From contig NZ_LIPF01000003.1 in assembly GCF_001905385.1 (NCBI RefSeq), positions 310,001-374,000 of the forward strand: 64,000 nucleotides of DNA. The letters are read 5' to 3'. Source of the DNA: Streptomyces sp. CB02414 (GTDB lineage: Bacteria; Actinomycetota; Actinomycetes; Streptomycetales; Streptomycetaceae). Position 1 is the stretch's first letter, and every line of letters starts with the position of its first letter. Positions 33,053 through 40,453 of the stretch are shown here, in pieces. The notes under the pieces are model-generated. The model ran no database searches. It was not told the DNA's origin and saw nothing but the letters and a program-made list of their open reading frames with translations. The position numbers were made by a program, and so were the translations under genes.

Positions 33053-34065
33053 CCGTCGTACAGCTCTTCATCGGCGCCCTGACGCTGCTGACCAACGCGT
33101 TCTTCGTCGGCGCCGAGTTCGCCCTGATCTCGGTGCGCCGCAGCCAGATCGAGCCGCGCGCGAAGACGGGCGACAAGCGTGCCCGGATGACCCTGTGGGG
33201 CCTGGAACACATCTCCCAGATGATGGCCACGGCCCAGCTCGGCATCACCGTCTCCTCCCTGGTGCTCGGCGCCGTCGCGGAGCCGGCCATCGCCCACCTG
33301 ATGGAGCCGGTGTTCGAGGCGGTCCACATGCCGCACGCGCTGGTCCACCCGGTCGCCTTCGCGATCGCCCTGGCCCTCGCCACGTATCTGCACATGCTGA
33401 TCGGCGAGATGATCCCGAAGAACATCGCGCTGGCCGCCCCGGCGACCACCGCGCTGGTCCTCGGCCCGCCGCTGGTCGCCCTCACCCGGGCCCTGAAGCC
33501 GTTCGTCTTCGGCATCAACGCCTTCGCCAACGCGCTGCTCAAGCTGTTGCGGGTGGAGCCGAAGGACGAGGTCGAGGCCGTCTTCACCGACGACCAGCTG
33601 GCCCGCATGGTGGTGGACGCCAGTGAGGCCGGACTGCTCACCCCGGCCGACGGCGAGCGCCTGCGCGACGCGCTGGAGCTGGGCACCCGCCCGGTCGGCG
33701 AGATCCTGGTCCCGGCCCAGAAGATGCGCACGGCCGGCCACACGGTCACCCCGGCCGAGCTGGAGCGCCTGGCCGCCGAGGCGGGCTACTCCCGCTTCCC
33801 GGTCACCGGCCCCGGCGGCACGGTCCTCGGCTACCTGCACATCAAGGACACCCTGGGCCTGACCGAGCGCGACGCCCCCTTCCCGCGCTCGGCCCTGCAC
33901 CGGGTGACCCGGGTCCGCATCGACACCCCGCTGGACGACACCCTCACCGCCCTGCGCACCGACAACAGCCACCTGGCCGCCGTCACCGGCGAGACGGGCG
34001 CGGTCCTGGGCTTCGTGACGATGGAGGACGTCCTGACGGAACTGGTGGGACCGGCGCCGGTGTAG
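33049..34065 (+). CDS. CNNM/CorC-type membrane protein, second copy without HlyC domain
   Basis: A 338-aa paralogue of its upstream neighbour: DUF21 domain (FFVGAEFALISVRRSQIEPR, AQLGITVSSLVLGAVAEP, IGEMIPKNIALA) and two CBS motifs (GEILVPAQKMRTAG, LGYLHIKDTLGLTE, LGFVTMEDVLTELVG), then it stops, lacking the CorC_HlyC tail. Paired long and short copies in an ATGA-coupled operon are common in actinobacteria and may form a heteromer. A strong hairpin terminator follows. Confidence 0.92.
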   Translation: MTVVQLFIGALTLLTNAFFVGAEFALISVRRSQIEPRAKTGDKRARMTLWGLEHISQMMATAQLGITVSSLVLGAVAEPAIAHLMEPVFEAVHMPHALVHPVAFAIALALATYLHMLIGEMIPKNIALAAPATTALVLGPPLVALTRALKPFVFGINAFANALLKLLRVEPKDEVEAVFTDDQLARMVVDASEAGLLTPADGERLRDALELGTRPVGEILVPAQKMRTAGHTVTPAELERLAAEAGYSRFPVTGPGGTVLGYLHIKDTLGLTERDAPFPRSALHRVTRVRIDTPLDDTLTALRTDNSHLAAVTGETGAVLGFVTMEDVLTELVGPAPV

Positions 34066-34073
34066 CGGGCCAA

Positions 34074-34116
34074 GGGACCGGGACCGGGCCTAGGCCTTTG
34101 GTGCCGGTCCGGTCCC
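34074..34116 (+). terminator. Hairpin terminator of the CNNM operon
   Basis: GGGACCGGGACCGG pairs with CCGGTCCGGTCCC (one bulge) around a 16-nt loop, starting 9 nt after the stop codon. Confidence 0.7.
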
Positions 34117-34166
34117 GGCCCCCGGACCGATCCGCCGCGCCCCGGCCCGCGGATAGCGTCCTTGCC

Positions 34167-34793
34167 ATGCGTATAGGACTCCTTGGTACCGGCAACGTCG
34201 GCCGGGCACTGGCCCGCGGCTGGAGCGCCGCGGGACACGACGTGCTCCTCGGTTCCCGCAGCCCCGGAGAGCGAACGGACCTCGGCCTTCCCGTGGCCGG
34301 CCTGCGTGAGACGGCCAGCCACGCGGAGGTGCTGGTCAACGCGACACCCGGCAACGTCTCCGTACAGCTGCTGCGCTCGATCGGCGCCCCGGCGCTGTCC
34401 GGCCGCATCGTGATCGACGTCGGAGTGGGCCTCACCGACGACTACACCGAGCTCTCGCACCCCAACAGCAGCCTGGCCGAGCAGATCCAGGCGGCCTTCC
34501 CCGCGACGCCCGTCGTCAAGACCCTGTGCACGATGGACTCCACCGCGATGACCGACCCCGGGGGCCTCGCGGGCCCGTCCACGGTCTTCCTCTCCGGCGA
34601 CGACGCCGAGGCCAAGCGGACCACCGGACGCCTGCTCACCGACCTCGGCTGGCCCCCGTCCGCGCAGCTCGACATAGGCGGCATCACCACCGCGCGCGGG
34701 CAGGAACACTTCGCCCTGCTCTTCATGGGCATCGCGGGCGGCCTCGGCTCCCACACCTTCAACATCAACGTGGTCCCGCGAGCCGCCGCCTGA
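34167..34793 (+). CDS. NADPH-F420 reductase-like Rossmann protein
   Basis: A 208-aa dinucleotide-binding protein: the N-terminal IGLLGTGNVGRALARGW is the GxGxxG nucleotide loop, followed by LGSRSPGE (NADPH-phosphate recognition), LVNATPG and VIDVGVG. The family (F420 oxidoreductase-like, F420_oxidored Pfam) moves hydride between NADPH and coenzyme F420, or reduces other substrates. A TAGCGT minus-10 element at 34154-34159 places the transcription start at or next to ATG 34167, so it is probably leaderless. Confidence 0.85.
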   Translation: MRIGLLGTGNVGRALARGWSAAGHDVLLGSRSPGERTDLGLPVAGLRETASHAEVLVNATPGNVSVQLLRSIGAPALSGRIVIDVGVGLTDDYTELSHPNSSLAEQIQAAFPATPVVKTLCTMDSTAMTDPGGLAGPSTVFLSGDDAEAKRTTGRLLTDLGWPPSAQLDIGGITTARGQEHFALLFMGIAGGLGSHTFNINVVPRAAA

Positions 34794-34917
34794 GCCCAGG
34801 TCGCCCGCCGACCGCGACTTTGCTTTCTCTTTACAACCCGCCCCGCCCCCGCCTCGTCTCTCCGTCCGACCCGCACCCACGCGACACACGCGCCGACCGA
34901 CGAGAGAGAGCGACCCG

Positions 34918-35100
34918 ATGCGCCGCACCATCCTCAGCGCCGTGGCCCTGGCCTGCACCGCCGTACTGGCGGGCACCGCGCCCGCGTTCGCCGACGACCC
35001 CACCCCGGCCCCCTCCGCCCCGGCCACCGCCACCCCGAGCCCCACCACCGCGCCGTCCGAGGCGCCGACGCCCTCCGTCAGCGTCCCGGTCGCCAGGGCG
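34918..35100 (+). pseudogene. Truncated secreted protein gene (5' part)
   Basis: A signal peptide (MRRTILSAVALACTAVLAG, cleavage after AFA) followed by a Pro/Ala/Thr-rich stretch DDPTPAPSAP...PSVSVPVA. After about residue 60 the frame changes character (CRTTATGHVVSEWL) and stops at 35208. The change coincides with where a tnpB element begins, so I read this as a surface-protein gene cut off by insertion; its C-terminus is absent from the window. The exact junction near 35095-35110 is uncertain. Confidence 0.6.
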
Positions 35101-35107
35101 GTATGTC

Positions 35108-35204
35108 GCACTACGGCGACCGGCCACGTGGTCAGCGAGTGGTTATCGGCGGCGGCGAGTGCCCTGGCGGCGTCGTACAGGCCATCCGGTATTCGGGGAT
35201 TCAT
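35108..35204 (-). CDS. Possible truncated ribbon-helix-helix protein in the tnpB element
   Basis: Reading left from ATG 35204, the first about 33 residues (NPRIPDGLYDAARALAAADN then HSLTTWPVAVVR) look like an Arc/CopG-type ribbon-helix-helix: a short strand, then two helices. After that the frame runs without a stop into the antisense of the secreted-protein gene, so the C-terminus is missing or very short. It is divergent from tnpB and its start codon lies inside the palindrome at 35202-35222. Evidence is pattern only. Confidence 0.3.
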
Positions 35205-35222
35205 CTGACGACCCGTCAGATG
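35202..35222. promoter_or_regulatory. Palindrome over the tnpB promoter
   Basis: Arms CATCTGACG and CGTCAGATG around ACC. A CTGACG minus-35 lies inside it, an 18-nt spacer follows, then TAGTAT (35229-35234) as minus-10 and GTG 35241 eight nt on, giving a leaderless tnpB message. A repressor at the dyad would block the promoter. Confidence 0.5.
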
Positions 35223-35240
35223 CGTGCCTAGTATGGCGGC

Positions 35241-36560
35241 GTGACCAGGTTCCGGCTGTACCCGACGCGTGAGCAGGAGCAGCGGATGCTGCTGCACTGT
35301 GCGCACGCCCGGTATGTCTGGAACCTCGCCGTGGAGCAGCACTCGCACTGGAAGCCCGGCCGGAAGTCCGCCCCCGGTTTCGCGGAGCAGTGCCGTCAGC
35401 TCACCGAGGCCCGCCGGGACAACGACTGGCTCGGCGCCGGGAACGCGGACGTGCAGCAGCAGGCCCTGAAGGACTTCGCCAAGGCCAAGAACGCGAAGTT
35501 CGCCTCCGGGTTCGGTGAGCCGACCTGGCGGAAGAAGTTCCGCCACGAGGGTTTCCGCGTCATCGGCACCGACCGGGTACCCGAGTGCGAGGCCGACGGT
35601 TCGCCGAAGCTGAACCCGAGAACCGGCAAGCAGGTCTTTGGCCGCTCGGTCGTGGTGCACAGACTCAACCGCCGGTGGGCGCGGGTGAAGGTGCCCGGCT
35701 GCGGCTGGGTCCGCTTCCGCCTCAGCGTCAAGGGAAAAGGCGCTCGCCTGCCTTCTGCGAAGACGTTCCGTGTCACTCTCAGGAACGGCCGGTGGCATGC
35801 GGCGTTCGCCGTCATCCCCGATCCCGTCGACGCCCCGGGCACGGGTGAGGTCATTGGCATCGACCGAGGGGTGAAGATCACGGCGGCCCTGTCGGACGGC
35901 CGCAGCTTCAACTGCCCGCAACTCACGGTCAGGGAACGGGCGCAGATCCGCAAGCACCAGCGTCGGGCGGCGAGGGCCCCCAAGGGCAGCGCCCGGAAGA
36001 CGGCCGAGTACGCCAAGGTGGCGCGCATCAAGGCCCGCGAAGCCGACCGGCGCAAGGACTGGTGTGAGAAGACCTCAACGATGCTCGCCCGCTCGTACGA
36101 CCTGGTGCGGTTCGAGAAGCTGAACATCAAGACGATGACCGACAGGGCCAGGGCGAAGCCCGACCCCGACCAGCCCGGTCAGTACCTCAGGAACGGCCGG
36201 GCCGCGAAGGCCGGGCTGAACCGGAGCGTCCTTGCGCAGGGGTGGGGTCTGCTGCGGCAGCGCACCGAGGACAAGGCCCCTGGCCGGGTGGAGGACGTGC
36301 CGGCCCCGTACACCAGCCTGCGGTGCAGTGCCTGCGGATGGATCGACAAGAACTCGCGCAAGAGCCAAGCCGAGTTCGTCTGCTCCTCCTGCGGCTTCAT
36401 CTGCAACGCGGACACCAATGCGAGTATCAACGTCGCGGCAGGACAGGGCGGGATCCCCCGCCCCCGGCGCGTAGCCGGTGCCGGAGGGGCGACAACGGTC
36501 ACCAGCCGTTCGAGCGCCCGTGAACCTCAACCCGCCTGGGTTGGAATCCCCCTCTTTTGA
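35241..36560 (+). CDS. tnpB: TnpB RNA-guided nuclease (IS605-family)
   Basis: A 439-aa TnpB, apparently intact. The N-terminal HTH_OrfB part (MTRFRLYPTREQEQRM, ARYVWNLAVEQH) leads to the RuvC core: first Asp in VIGIDRGVK, Glu in LVRFEKLNIKTM, a zinc ribbon CSACGWIDKNSRKS...CSSCGF, and last Asp in CNADTNASINVAA. It ends REPQPAWVGIPLF right at the element end, as TnpB genes do when the guide RNA scaffold overlaps the 3' end. TnpB cuts DNA next to a transposon-adjacent motif under guide-RNA control, which helps retain the element. GTG start is leaderless. Confidence 0.93.
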   Translation: MTRFRLYPTREQEQRMLLHCAHARYVWNLAVEQHSHWKPGRKSAPGFAEQCRQLTEARRDNDWLGAGNADVQQQALKDFAKAKNAKFASGFGEPTWRKKFRHEGFRVIGTDRVPECEADGSPKLNPRTGKQVFGRSVVVHRLNRRWARVKVPGCGWVRFRLSVKGKGARLPSAKTFRVTLRNGRWHAAFAVIPDPVDAPGTGEVIGIDRGVKITAALSDGRSFNCPQLTVRERAQIRKHQRRAARAPKGSARKTAEYAKVARIKAREADRRKDWCEKTSTMLARSYDLVRFEKLNIKTMTDRARAKPDPDQPGQYLRNGRAAKAGLNRSVLAQGWGLLRQRTEDKAPGRVEDVPAPYTSLRCSACGWIDKNSRKSQAEFVCSSCGFICNADTNASINVAAGQGGIPRPRRVAGAGGATTVTSRSSAREPQPAWVGIPLF

Positions 36561-36595
36561 GAGGGGGAGGATGTCAATGCTCGCCCGACGAGGAG
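36430..36595 (+). ncRNA. Predicted omega RNA (reRNA) of TnpB
   Basis: By analogy with characterised TnpB systems, the guide RNA scaffold covers the 3' end of tnpB plus the right end, and the guide is the roughly 16-18 nt after the element. Here the scaffold would end at TCAA 36577 and the guide would be 36578-36595, from the DUF952 gene. Boundaries are inferred. Confidence 0.45.
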
Positions 36596-36838
36596 ACGAC
36601 GCTCGCCGTCGTCAACGCCTTCCACCGCGGCGCGGCCCGGCCCCTGGTGGTGCTGCTCCTCGACGAGGACCGGCTCACCGCGAGGTGTCTGTGGGAGGCG
36701 GCGGAGCCCGCCCCGCCGCCGGGCGTCGCCGACGGCACACTCTTCCCGCACGTGTTCGGCCCCGTCGACCGCGCGGCCGTCCAGCGCGTGCTGGAGGTCC
36801 GCTGGGACGACGAGGGCCGGGCCACGGGACTGTTCTGA
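36578..36838 (+). pseudogene. DUF952 gene remnant (3' part)
   Basis: Starts exactly at the element right end with CSPDEETTLAVVNAFHRG, continues LVVLLLDEDRLTARCLWEAAEP and FPHVFGPVDRAAVQRVLEV, and ends at a proper stop. DUF952 proteins are about 110-115 aa and begin some 30 residues earlier (usually ending GFVH before CSPDE); that part is missing, and what lies left of the element is an unrelated secreted protein. So insertion was accompanied or followed by a deletion. No start codon or ribosome site is available. Confidence 0.75.
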
Positions 36839-36840
36839 CC

Positions 36841-37167
36841 TCAGCGGTCCTGAGGGGCGGGGGTGCCGCCGAGCAGCGCCGACGCCGCCTCGACCGGCGT
36901 GACGGCGGGCGCCGACGGCGCGGGTTCGGCACCGGGTGCGGCGTGGCAGGTGAAGCCCAGACGGGTCATGGCCCGGGTGACCTCACCGGCGGAGAAGTCG
37001 CGGCGGTCCTGCCGCGTGACGACCTCGCCCACCTGCTTGACGGGGTACCGGCGGCGGCCGACGGTCACCGACTCACCGGTGACGGGTTCCGGCGTGACGC
37101 CCTTCATCGACTGCACCACCCCGTCCTTGGTGAGGTCGAACGGGTACCGGGCGATGACACAGCGCAT
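36841..37167 (-). CDS. Conserved Streptomyces protein next to DEAD-box helicase
   Basis: A 108-aa protein beginning RCVIARYPFDLTKDGVVQSM and continuing SVTVGRRRYPVKQVGEVVTRQDRRDFSAGEV (in part: YPVKQVGEVVTRQDRRDF). It is strongly conserved beside this helicase in Streptomyces and has no known function. The Ala/Pro-rich C-terminus ends ASALLGGTPAPQDR. Same strand and 51 nt downstream of the helicase, so probably co-transcribed with it; a role in RNA handling is a guess from context. Confidence 0.8.
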   Translation of the reverse strand: MRCVIARYPFDLTKDGVVQSMKGVTPEPVTGESVTVGRRRYPVKQVGEVVTRQDRRDFSAGEVTRAMTRLGFTCHAAPGAEPAPSAPAVTPVEAASALLGGTPAPQDR

Positions 37168-37218
37168 GATGCCTCCACGGAGGGGACGGGGCGGGTGGGG
37201 TTCTGCCGGTCGTTGCTT

Positions 37219-38817
37219 CTAGGCCGAGGCGCCACCGGAGGACCGGCGCCGCGGGCCGCGACGCGGGGCGTCGCCGGCGGGCCGGCCCTGGGTGCCCGGG
37301 GCGCCACGCCGCCGGCCGGGGCCTTCCTGACGGGCGCGGCCCTGCCCGGCGTTCTCCTGGCGGGTACGGCTCTGACCCGTGCCCCCCTGGCCGGCGCCCG
37401 ACTGGCCGGTGCGGCCCTGCCCGCCACCGCCGCCACCGCGGCGCCGACGGGAGGAGGAACCCCCGCCGGCCGCCGCACGACGCGGGCGCTCCACGACGGG
37501 CGCGGCGATGACGACCGGGACTCCGGACGGCGCCTGCGCGCCGGTGATGCGGGACAGCTCCGCCTCGCCCGAACGTACCGGCGTGACCAGGGGGGTGATG
37601 CCGGCCAGGGACATGAGCCGGGTCATCTCGCGCCGCTGGTCCGGCGTCACCAGGGTGACGACGCTGCCGGACTCGCCGGCCCGGGCCGTACGGCCGCCGC
37701 GGTGCAGGTAGTCCTTGTGGTCGCTGGGCGGATCGACGTTGACGACCAGGTCGAGGTTGTCGACGTGGATGCCGCGGGCCGCGACGTTGGTCGCCACCAG
37801 CGCGGTCACGTGCCCGTCCTTGAACTGGGCCAGCGTCCGGGTGCGCTGCGGCTGCGACTTGCCGCCGTGCAGGCCCGCCGCGCGGACGCCGCTCTTCAGC
37901 AGCTGCTTCACCAGCCGGTCCACCCGGTGCTTGGTGTCCAGGAACATGATCACCCGGCCGTCGCGCGCCGCGATCTCGACGGTCGCGCGCTGCTTGTCCT
38001 CCTCGTGCACGTGCAGCACGTGGTGCTCCATCGTGGTCACGGCACCGGCCGACGGGTCGACGGAGTGGACCACCGGGTCCGTCAGGTAGCGGCGGACCAG
38101 CCGGTCGACGTTGCGGTCCAGGGTGGCCGAGAACAGCATCCGCTGCCCGTCCGGCCGCACCTGGTCGAGCAGGGCGGTGACCTGCGGCATGAAGCCCATG
38201 TCGGTCATCTGGTCGGCCTCGTCGAGGACGGTGATCGTGACGTCGTCCAGCCGGCAGTCGCCCCGGTCGATGAGGTCCTTGAGGCGTCCGGGCGTCGCGA
38301 CGACGACTTCCGCGCCGGCCCGCAGCGCGCCGGCCTGCCGGCCGATCGACATGCCGCCGACGACGGTCGCCGAGCGCAGGCCCACCGCACGGGCGTACGG
38401 CGCCAGCGCGTCGGTGACCTGCTGGGCGAGCTCCCGGGTGGGGACGAGGACGAGCGCGAGCGGCCGCTTGGACTCGGCGCGCCGGCCCGCCGTGCGGGCC
38501 AGCATGGCGAGACCGAAGGCGAGCGTCTTGCCCGAACCCGTGCGGCCGCGGCCCAGCACGTCACGCCCGGCCAGGGAGTTCGGCAGGGTCGCCGCCTGGA
38601 TCGGGAAGGGCACGGTCACGCCCTCGTCGCCGAGTGCGGTCAGCATCCGGGCCGGCATGTCGAGTTCGGCGAAGGTCTCGACGGCGGGCAGTGCGGGTGT
38701 GACCGTCTTCGGCAGCGCGAACTCCCCCTGCGGGGCGGCAGGCCTGCGGCCGGGGGCCTGCGAGCGGCGGGGGCCGCCGCCGGAGCGTCGGCGGTCATTG
38801 GTGCGTACGCGGTTCAT
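37219..38817 (-). CDS. DEAD-box RNA helicase
   Basis: A 532-aa helicase with all core motifs: Q-motif (FPIQAATLPNSLAGRDVLG), motif I GRTGSGKTLAF, Ia PTRELAQQ, II VLDEADQMTD, III FSATLD, IV/V MFLDTKHR and TNVAARGIHV, VI HRGGRTARAG. The C-terminus is a Gly/Arg/Gln-rich tail (GGGGGQGRTGQSGAGQGG in part as GQGRTGQSGAGQ) typical of RNA-binding, cold-linked DEAD-box proteins. ATG 38817 has AAGGAAGG about 6 nt upstream; ATG 38841 would lie within the leader hairpin. It lies downstream of a cold-shock gene on the same strand. Confidence 0.93.
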   Translation of the reverse strand: MNRVRTNDRRRSGGGPRRSQAPGRRPAAPQGEFALPKTVTPALPAVETFAELDMPARMLTALGDEGVTVPFPIQAATLPNSLAGRDVLGRGRTGSGKTLAFGLAMLARTAGRRAESKRPLALVLVPTRELAQQVTDALAPYARAVGLRSATVVGGMSIGRQAGALRAGAEVVVATPGRLKDLIDRGDCRLDDVTITVLDEADQMTDMGFMPQVTALLDQVRPDGQRMLFSATLDRNVDRLVRRYLTDPVVHSVDPSAGAVTTMEHHVLHVHEEDKQRATVEIAARDGRVIMFLDTKHRVDRLVKQLLKSGVRAAGLHGGKSQPQRTRTLAQFKDGHVTALVATNVAARGIHVDNLDLVVNVDPPSDHKDYLHRGGRTARAGESGSVVTLVTPDQRREMTRLMSLAGITPLVTPVRSGEAELSRITGAQAPSGVPVVIAAPVVERPRRAAAGGGSSSRRRRGGGGGGQGRTGQSGAGQGGTGQSRTRQENAGQGRARQEGPGRRRGAPGTQGRPAGDAPRRGPRRRSSGGASA

Positions 38818-38828
38818 GGGGAACCTTC

Positions 38829-38849
38829 CTTGATACGGCACGTATCAAG
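38829..38849 (-). promoter_or_regulatory. Hairpin next to the helicase ribosome site
   Basis: Arms CTTGATACG and CGTATCAAG with a 3-nt loop, ending right at the AAGGAAGG ribosome site. It could sequester the site in a temperature-dependent way or act as an operator. Confidence 0.55.
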
Positions 38850-39029
38850 GGAGTCCCGCAGCGAGGGAACCGCGCGGCGAATCGCAAGAACGAGCCGGCT
38901 CGGCCGCTGTCGGCGCACTGCTTTGCGCGGACGCGGACCGGGAAACGAAAAAAAGAGAATCGAAACGCAACGAGTCGGAATGCTGTGAAGCGATGCGAAA
39001 CGAAGAGAAGTGAAACGAAACGCGAGCGA
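38850..39029. other. A/G-rich low-complexity leader region of the helicase
   Basis: No gene. Read on the helicase strand it is U/C-rich with repeated TTTCGTTTC and CTTCTCTTCG blocks, very unlike the rest of the window; a run of seven Ts lies near 38949-38955 (A-run on the plus strand). It probably forms the long untranslated leader of the helicase mRNA. Confidence 0.5.
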
Positions 39030-39055
39030 GGGCCCGCACCCCACGGTGCGGGCCC
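39030..39055 (-). terminator. Hairpin terminator after the cold-shock gene
   Basis: Perfect 11-bp arms (GGGCCCGCACC and GGTGCGGGCCC), 4-nt loop, 24 nt after the stop, followed on the minus strand by T-rich sequence. Confidence 0.8.
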
Positions 39056-39079
39056 TGGCTGCGAAGTGATGCGAGAGCG

Positions 39080-39283
39080 TCAGGCGACGACGATGTTCTC
39101 GGCGGTCGGGCCCTTCTGGCCCTGCGCGATGTCGAAGGTCACCTTCTGGCCCTCGAGCAGCTCACGGAAGCCCTGGGCGGCGATGTTCGAGTAGTGGGCG
39201 AAGACGTCGGGGCCGCCGCCGTCCTGCTCGATGAAGCCGAAGCCCTTTTCCGAGTTGAACCACTTAACGGTACCGGAAGCCAT
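39080..39283 (-). CDS. Cold-shock protein, CspA family
   Basis: A 67-aa single OB-fold nucleic-acid chaperone with both RNP motifs: KGFGFI (RNP1) and VFAHY (RNP2), and the standard start [13 protein letters not shown] and end [10 protein letters not shown]. It follows AAGGAGAAAAA about 5 nt before ATG 39283. The leader is probably about 105 nt (a TACTGT minus-10 lies at 39396-39401 on the minus strand), as expected for cold-shock mRNAs. Confidence 0.96.
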   Translation of the reverse strand: MASGTVKWFNSEKGFGFIEQDGGGPDVFAHYSNIAAQGFRELLEGQKVTFDIAQGQKGPTAENIVVA

Positions 39284-39639
39284 GTTTTTCTCCTTCGGGA
39301 CGGTGCTCGGAGTTCACCCTGTGCGAACTCCGGTCGCCGCGATGATCACCCCGTCGGACAAAACCTTCAGGCAACCACAACTGCAACTTCCTACGACAGT
39401 AGCACGCCACGTTCGCCGGAGGGCCGGAAAAAAACCGCTCAGACCGGGCCTGCCGGGGAATACTCGCGCCCGGCCCCGGGCCGGCCTGCGGGGACGGCGC
39501 GCCACCCCCGGACGTGGGTGGTGACGTCCTTCACGGCCTTCTGGGCGAGGTCCGGCCGGTCGGCCCTTCGGCAGGGGCCGACGGGACCCGTCAGTTTTCG
39601 AGAAGCACCGGCCGCCCGGCCGCCCATACCGTCGACGGC
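39284..39639. other. Divergent region between csp and VOC genes
   Basis: About 355 bp without a gene. The left part is the csp leader and promoter. The right part (39440-39600) shows no ribosome site or biased frame. TACCGT at 39627-39632 is the likely minus-10 of the VOC gene. Confidence 0.5.
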
Positions 39640-40266
39640 ATGAACGCCATCGACTCCATCACCCTGGAAGTGGCCGACCCCGAGGCCGCCGCCCGTTTCT
39701 ACTCCGCCGCCTTCGGACTGGACTCGTCGCGGCTGCGCCTGCGCGCCTCCGAGGCCCCCACGACCGGCTTCCGCGGTTTCACCCTCTCCCTCGTGGTCTC
39801 CCAGCCGGGCAATGTCGACGCGCTCTTCACGGCCGCCGTCGACGCCGGCGCCACCGTCCTCAAGCCCGCCGCCAAGTCGCTGTGGGGCTACGGCGGCGTG
39901 GTGCGGGCGCCCGACGGCACGGTGTGGCAGCTCGCGACGTCCAAGAAGAAGGACACCGGCCCCGTCACCAGGGACTTCGACGAACTGGTGCTCCTGCTGG
40001 GCGTCGAGGACGTGAAGGCCAGCAAGCAGTTCTACGCCGAGCGGGGCCTCACCGTCGCCAAGAGCTTCGGCGGCAAGTACGTCGAGTTCGACACCGGCTC
40101 CGGCGCCGTCAAGCTGTCCCTGTACAAGCGCCGCGGCCTCGCCAAGGTCGCCGGTGTCGCTCCCGACGGCTCCGGGTCGCACCGGCTCGTGCTCTGTGGC
40201 GCCGCCAGCCCGTTCAGCGACCCCGACGGATTCGTCTGGGAGGCGGCCGAGCCCTCCAGGGCCTGA
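39640..40266 (+). CDS. VOC-family (glyoxalase-like) protein
   Basis: A 208-aa protein of two tandem vicinal-oxygen-chelate modules: residues 1-110 (SITLEVADPEAAARFYSAAFGLD, RAPDGTVWQLATS) and 120-208 (VLLLGVEDVKASKQFYAERGL, SPFSDPDGFVWEA). Family members bind a divalent metal in glyoxalase, dioxygenase or drug-binding roles; several usual ligand positions are not obvious here, so it may be a non-catalytic binder. Start ATG 39640 lies 8 nt after TACCGT, so the message is likely leaderless. Confidence 0.85.
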   Translation: MNAIDSITLEVADPEAAARFYSAAFGLDSSRLRLRASEAPTTGFRGFTLSLVVSQPGNVDALFTAAVDAGATVLKPAAKSLWGYGGVVRAPDGTVWQLATSKKKDTGPVTRDFDELVLLLGVEDVKASKQFYAERGLTVAKSFGGKYVEFDTGSGAVKLSLYKRRGLAKVAGVAPDGSGSHRLVLCGAASPFSDPDGFVWEAAEPSRA

Positions 40267-40308
40267 CCTCGCCGCGATCCGCGCCGGAACCCGTTCCGTC
40301 ATCCCCCC

Positions 40309-40355
40309 GTCTTCTCCTGTCGACGGGCCCGTACATTTCCCTTCGACAGGAAGAC
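40309..40355 (+). terminator. Hairpin after the VOC gene
   Basis: GTCTTCTCCTGTCGA pairs with TCGACAGGAAGAC (one bulged base), loop 19 nt, 43 nt past the stop. The rest of 40267-40453 is AT-richer and carries the promoter of the PAP2 gene. Confidence 0.6.
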
Positions 40356-40453
40356 GACCAGCCCCAGCTCACCGCCCGTCGTTTTCGCCGGATTCCTTGC
40401 TATTGAGGCCGTCTCGGGCTATTTCGTAGCAAACAGAATAAAGATTGAGACAC

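Larger units (their letters stand above)
35100..36577 (+). mobile_element. Solo-tnpB element (IS605/IS1341-like)
   Basis: About 1.48 kb. The right end is well defined: an 8-bp hairpin (CCCCCTCT and AGAGGGGG, 36548-36567) followed by GATGTCAA. The closing TCAA matches the right cleavage tetranucleotide known for IS608-type elements, and genomic DUF952 coding sequence resumes at 36578. The left end is only inferred from the break in the secreted-protein frame. No tnpA is present, so it cannot move alone. Confidence 0.65.

Noticed and set aside
35100..36577. Complete IS200/IS605 transposon
   Set aside because: No tnpA-like Y1 transposase frame lies on either strand around tnpB.
36478..38988. 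Very long plus-strand frame opposite the DEAD-box helicase
   Set aside because: Shadow of the helicase gene; its translation has no domain pattern and the opposite strand encodes a full set of helicase motifs. The same applies to other long antisense frames, for example opposite metG, phoX and the antiporter.
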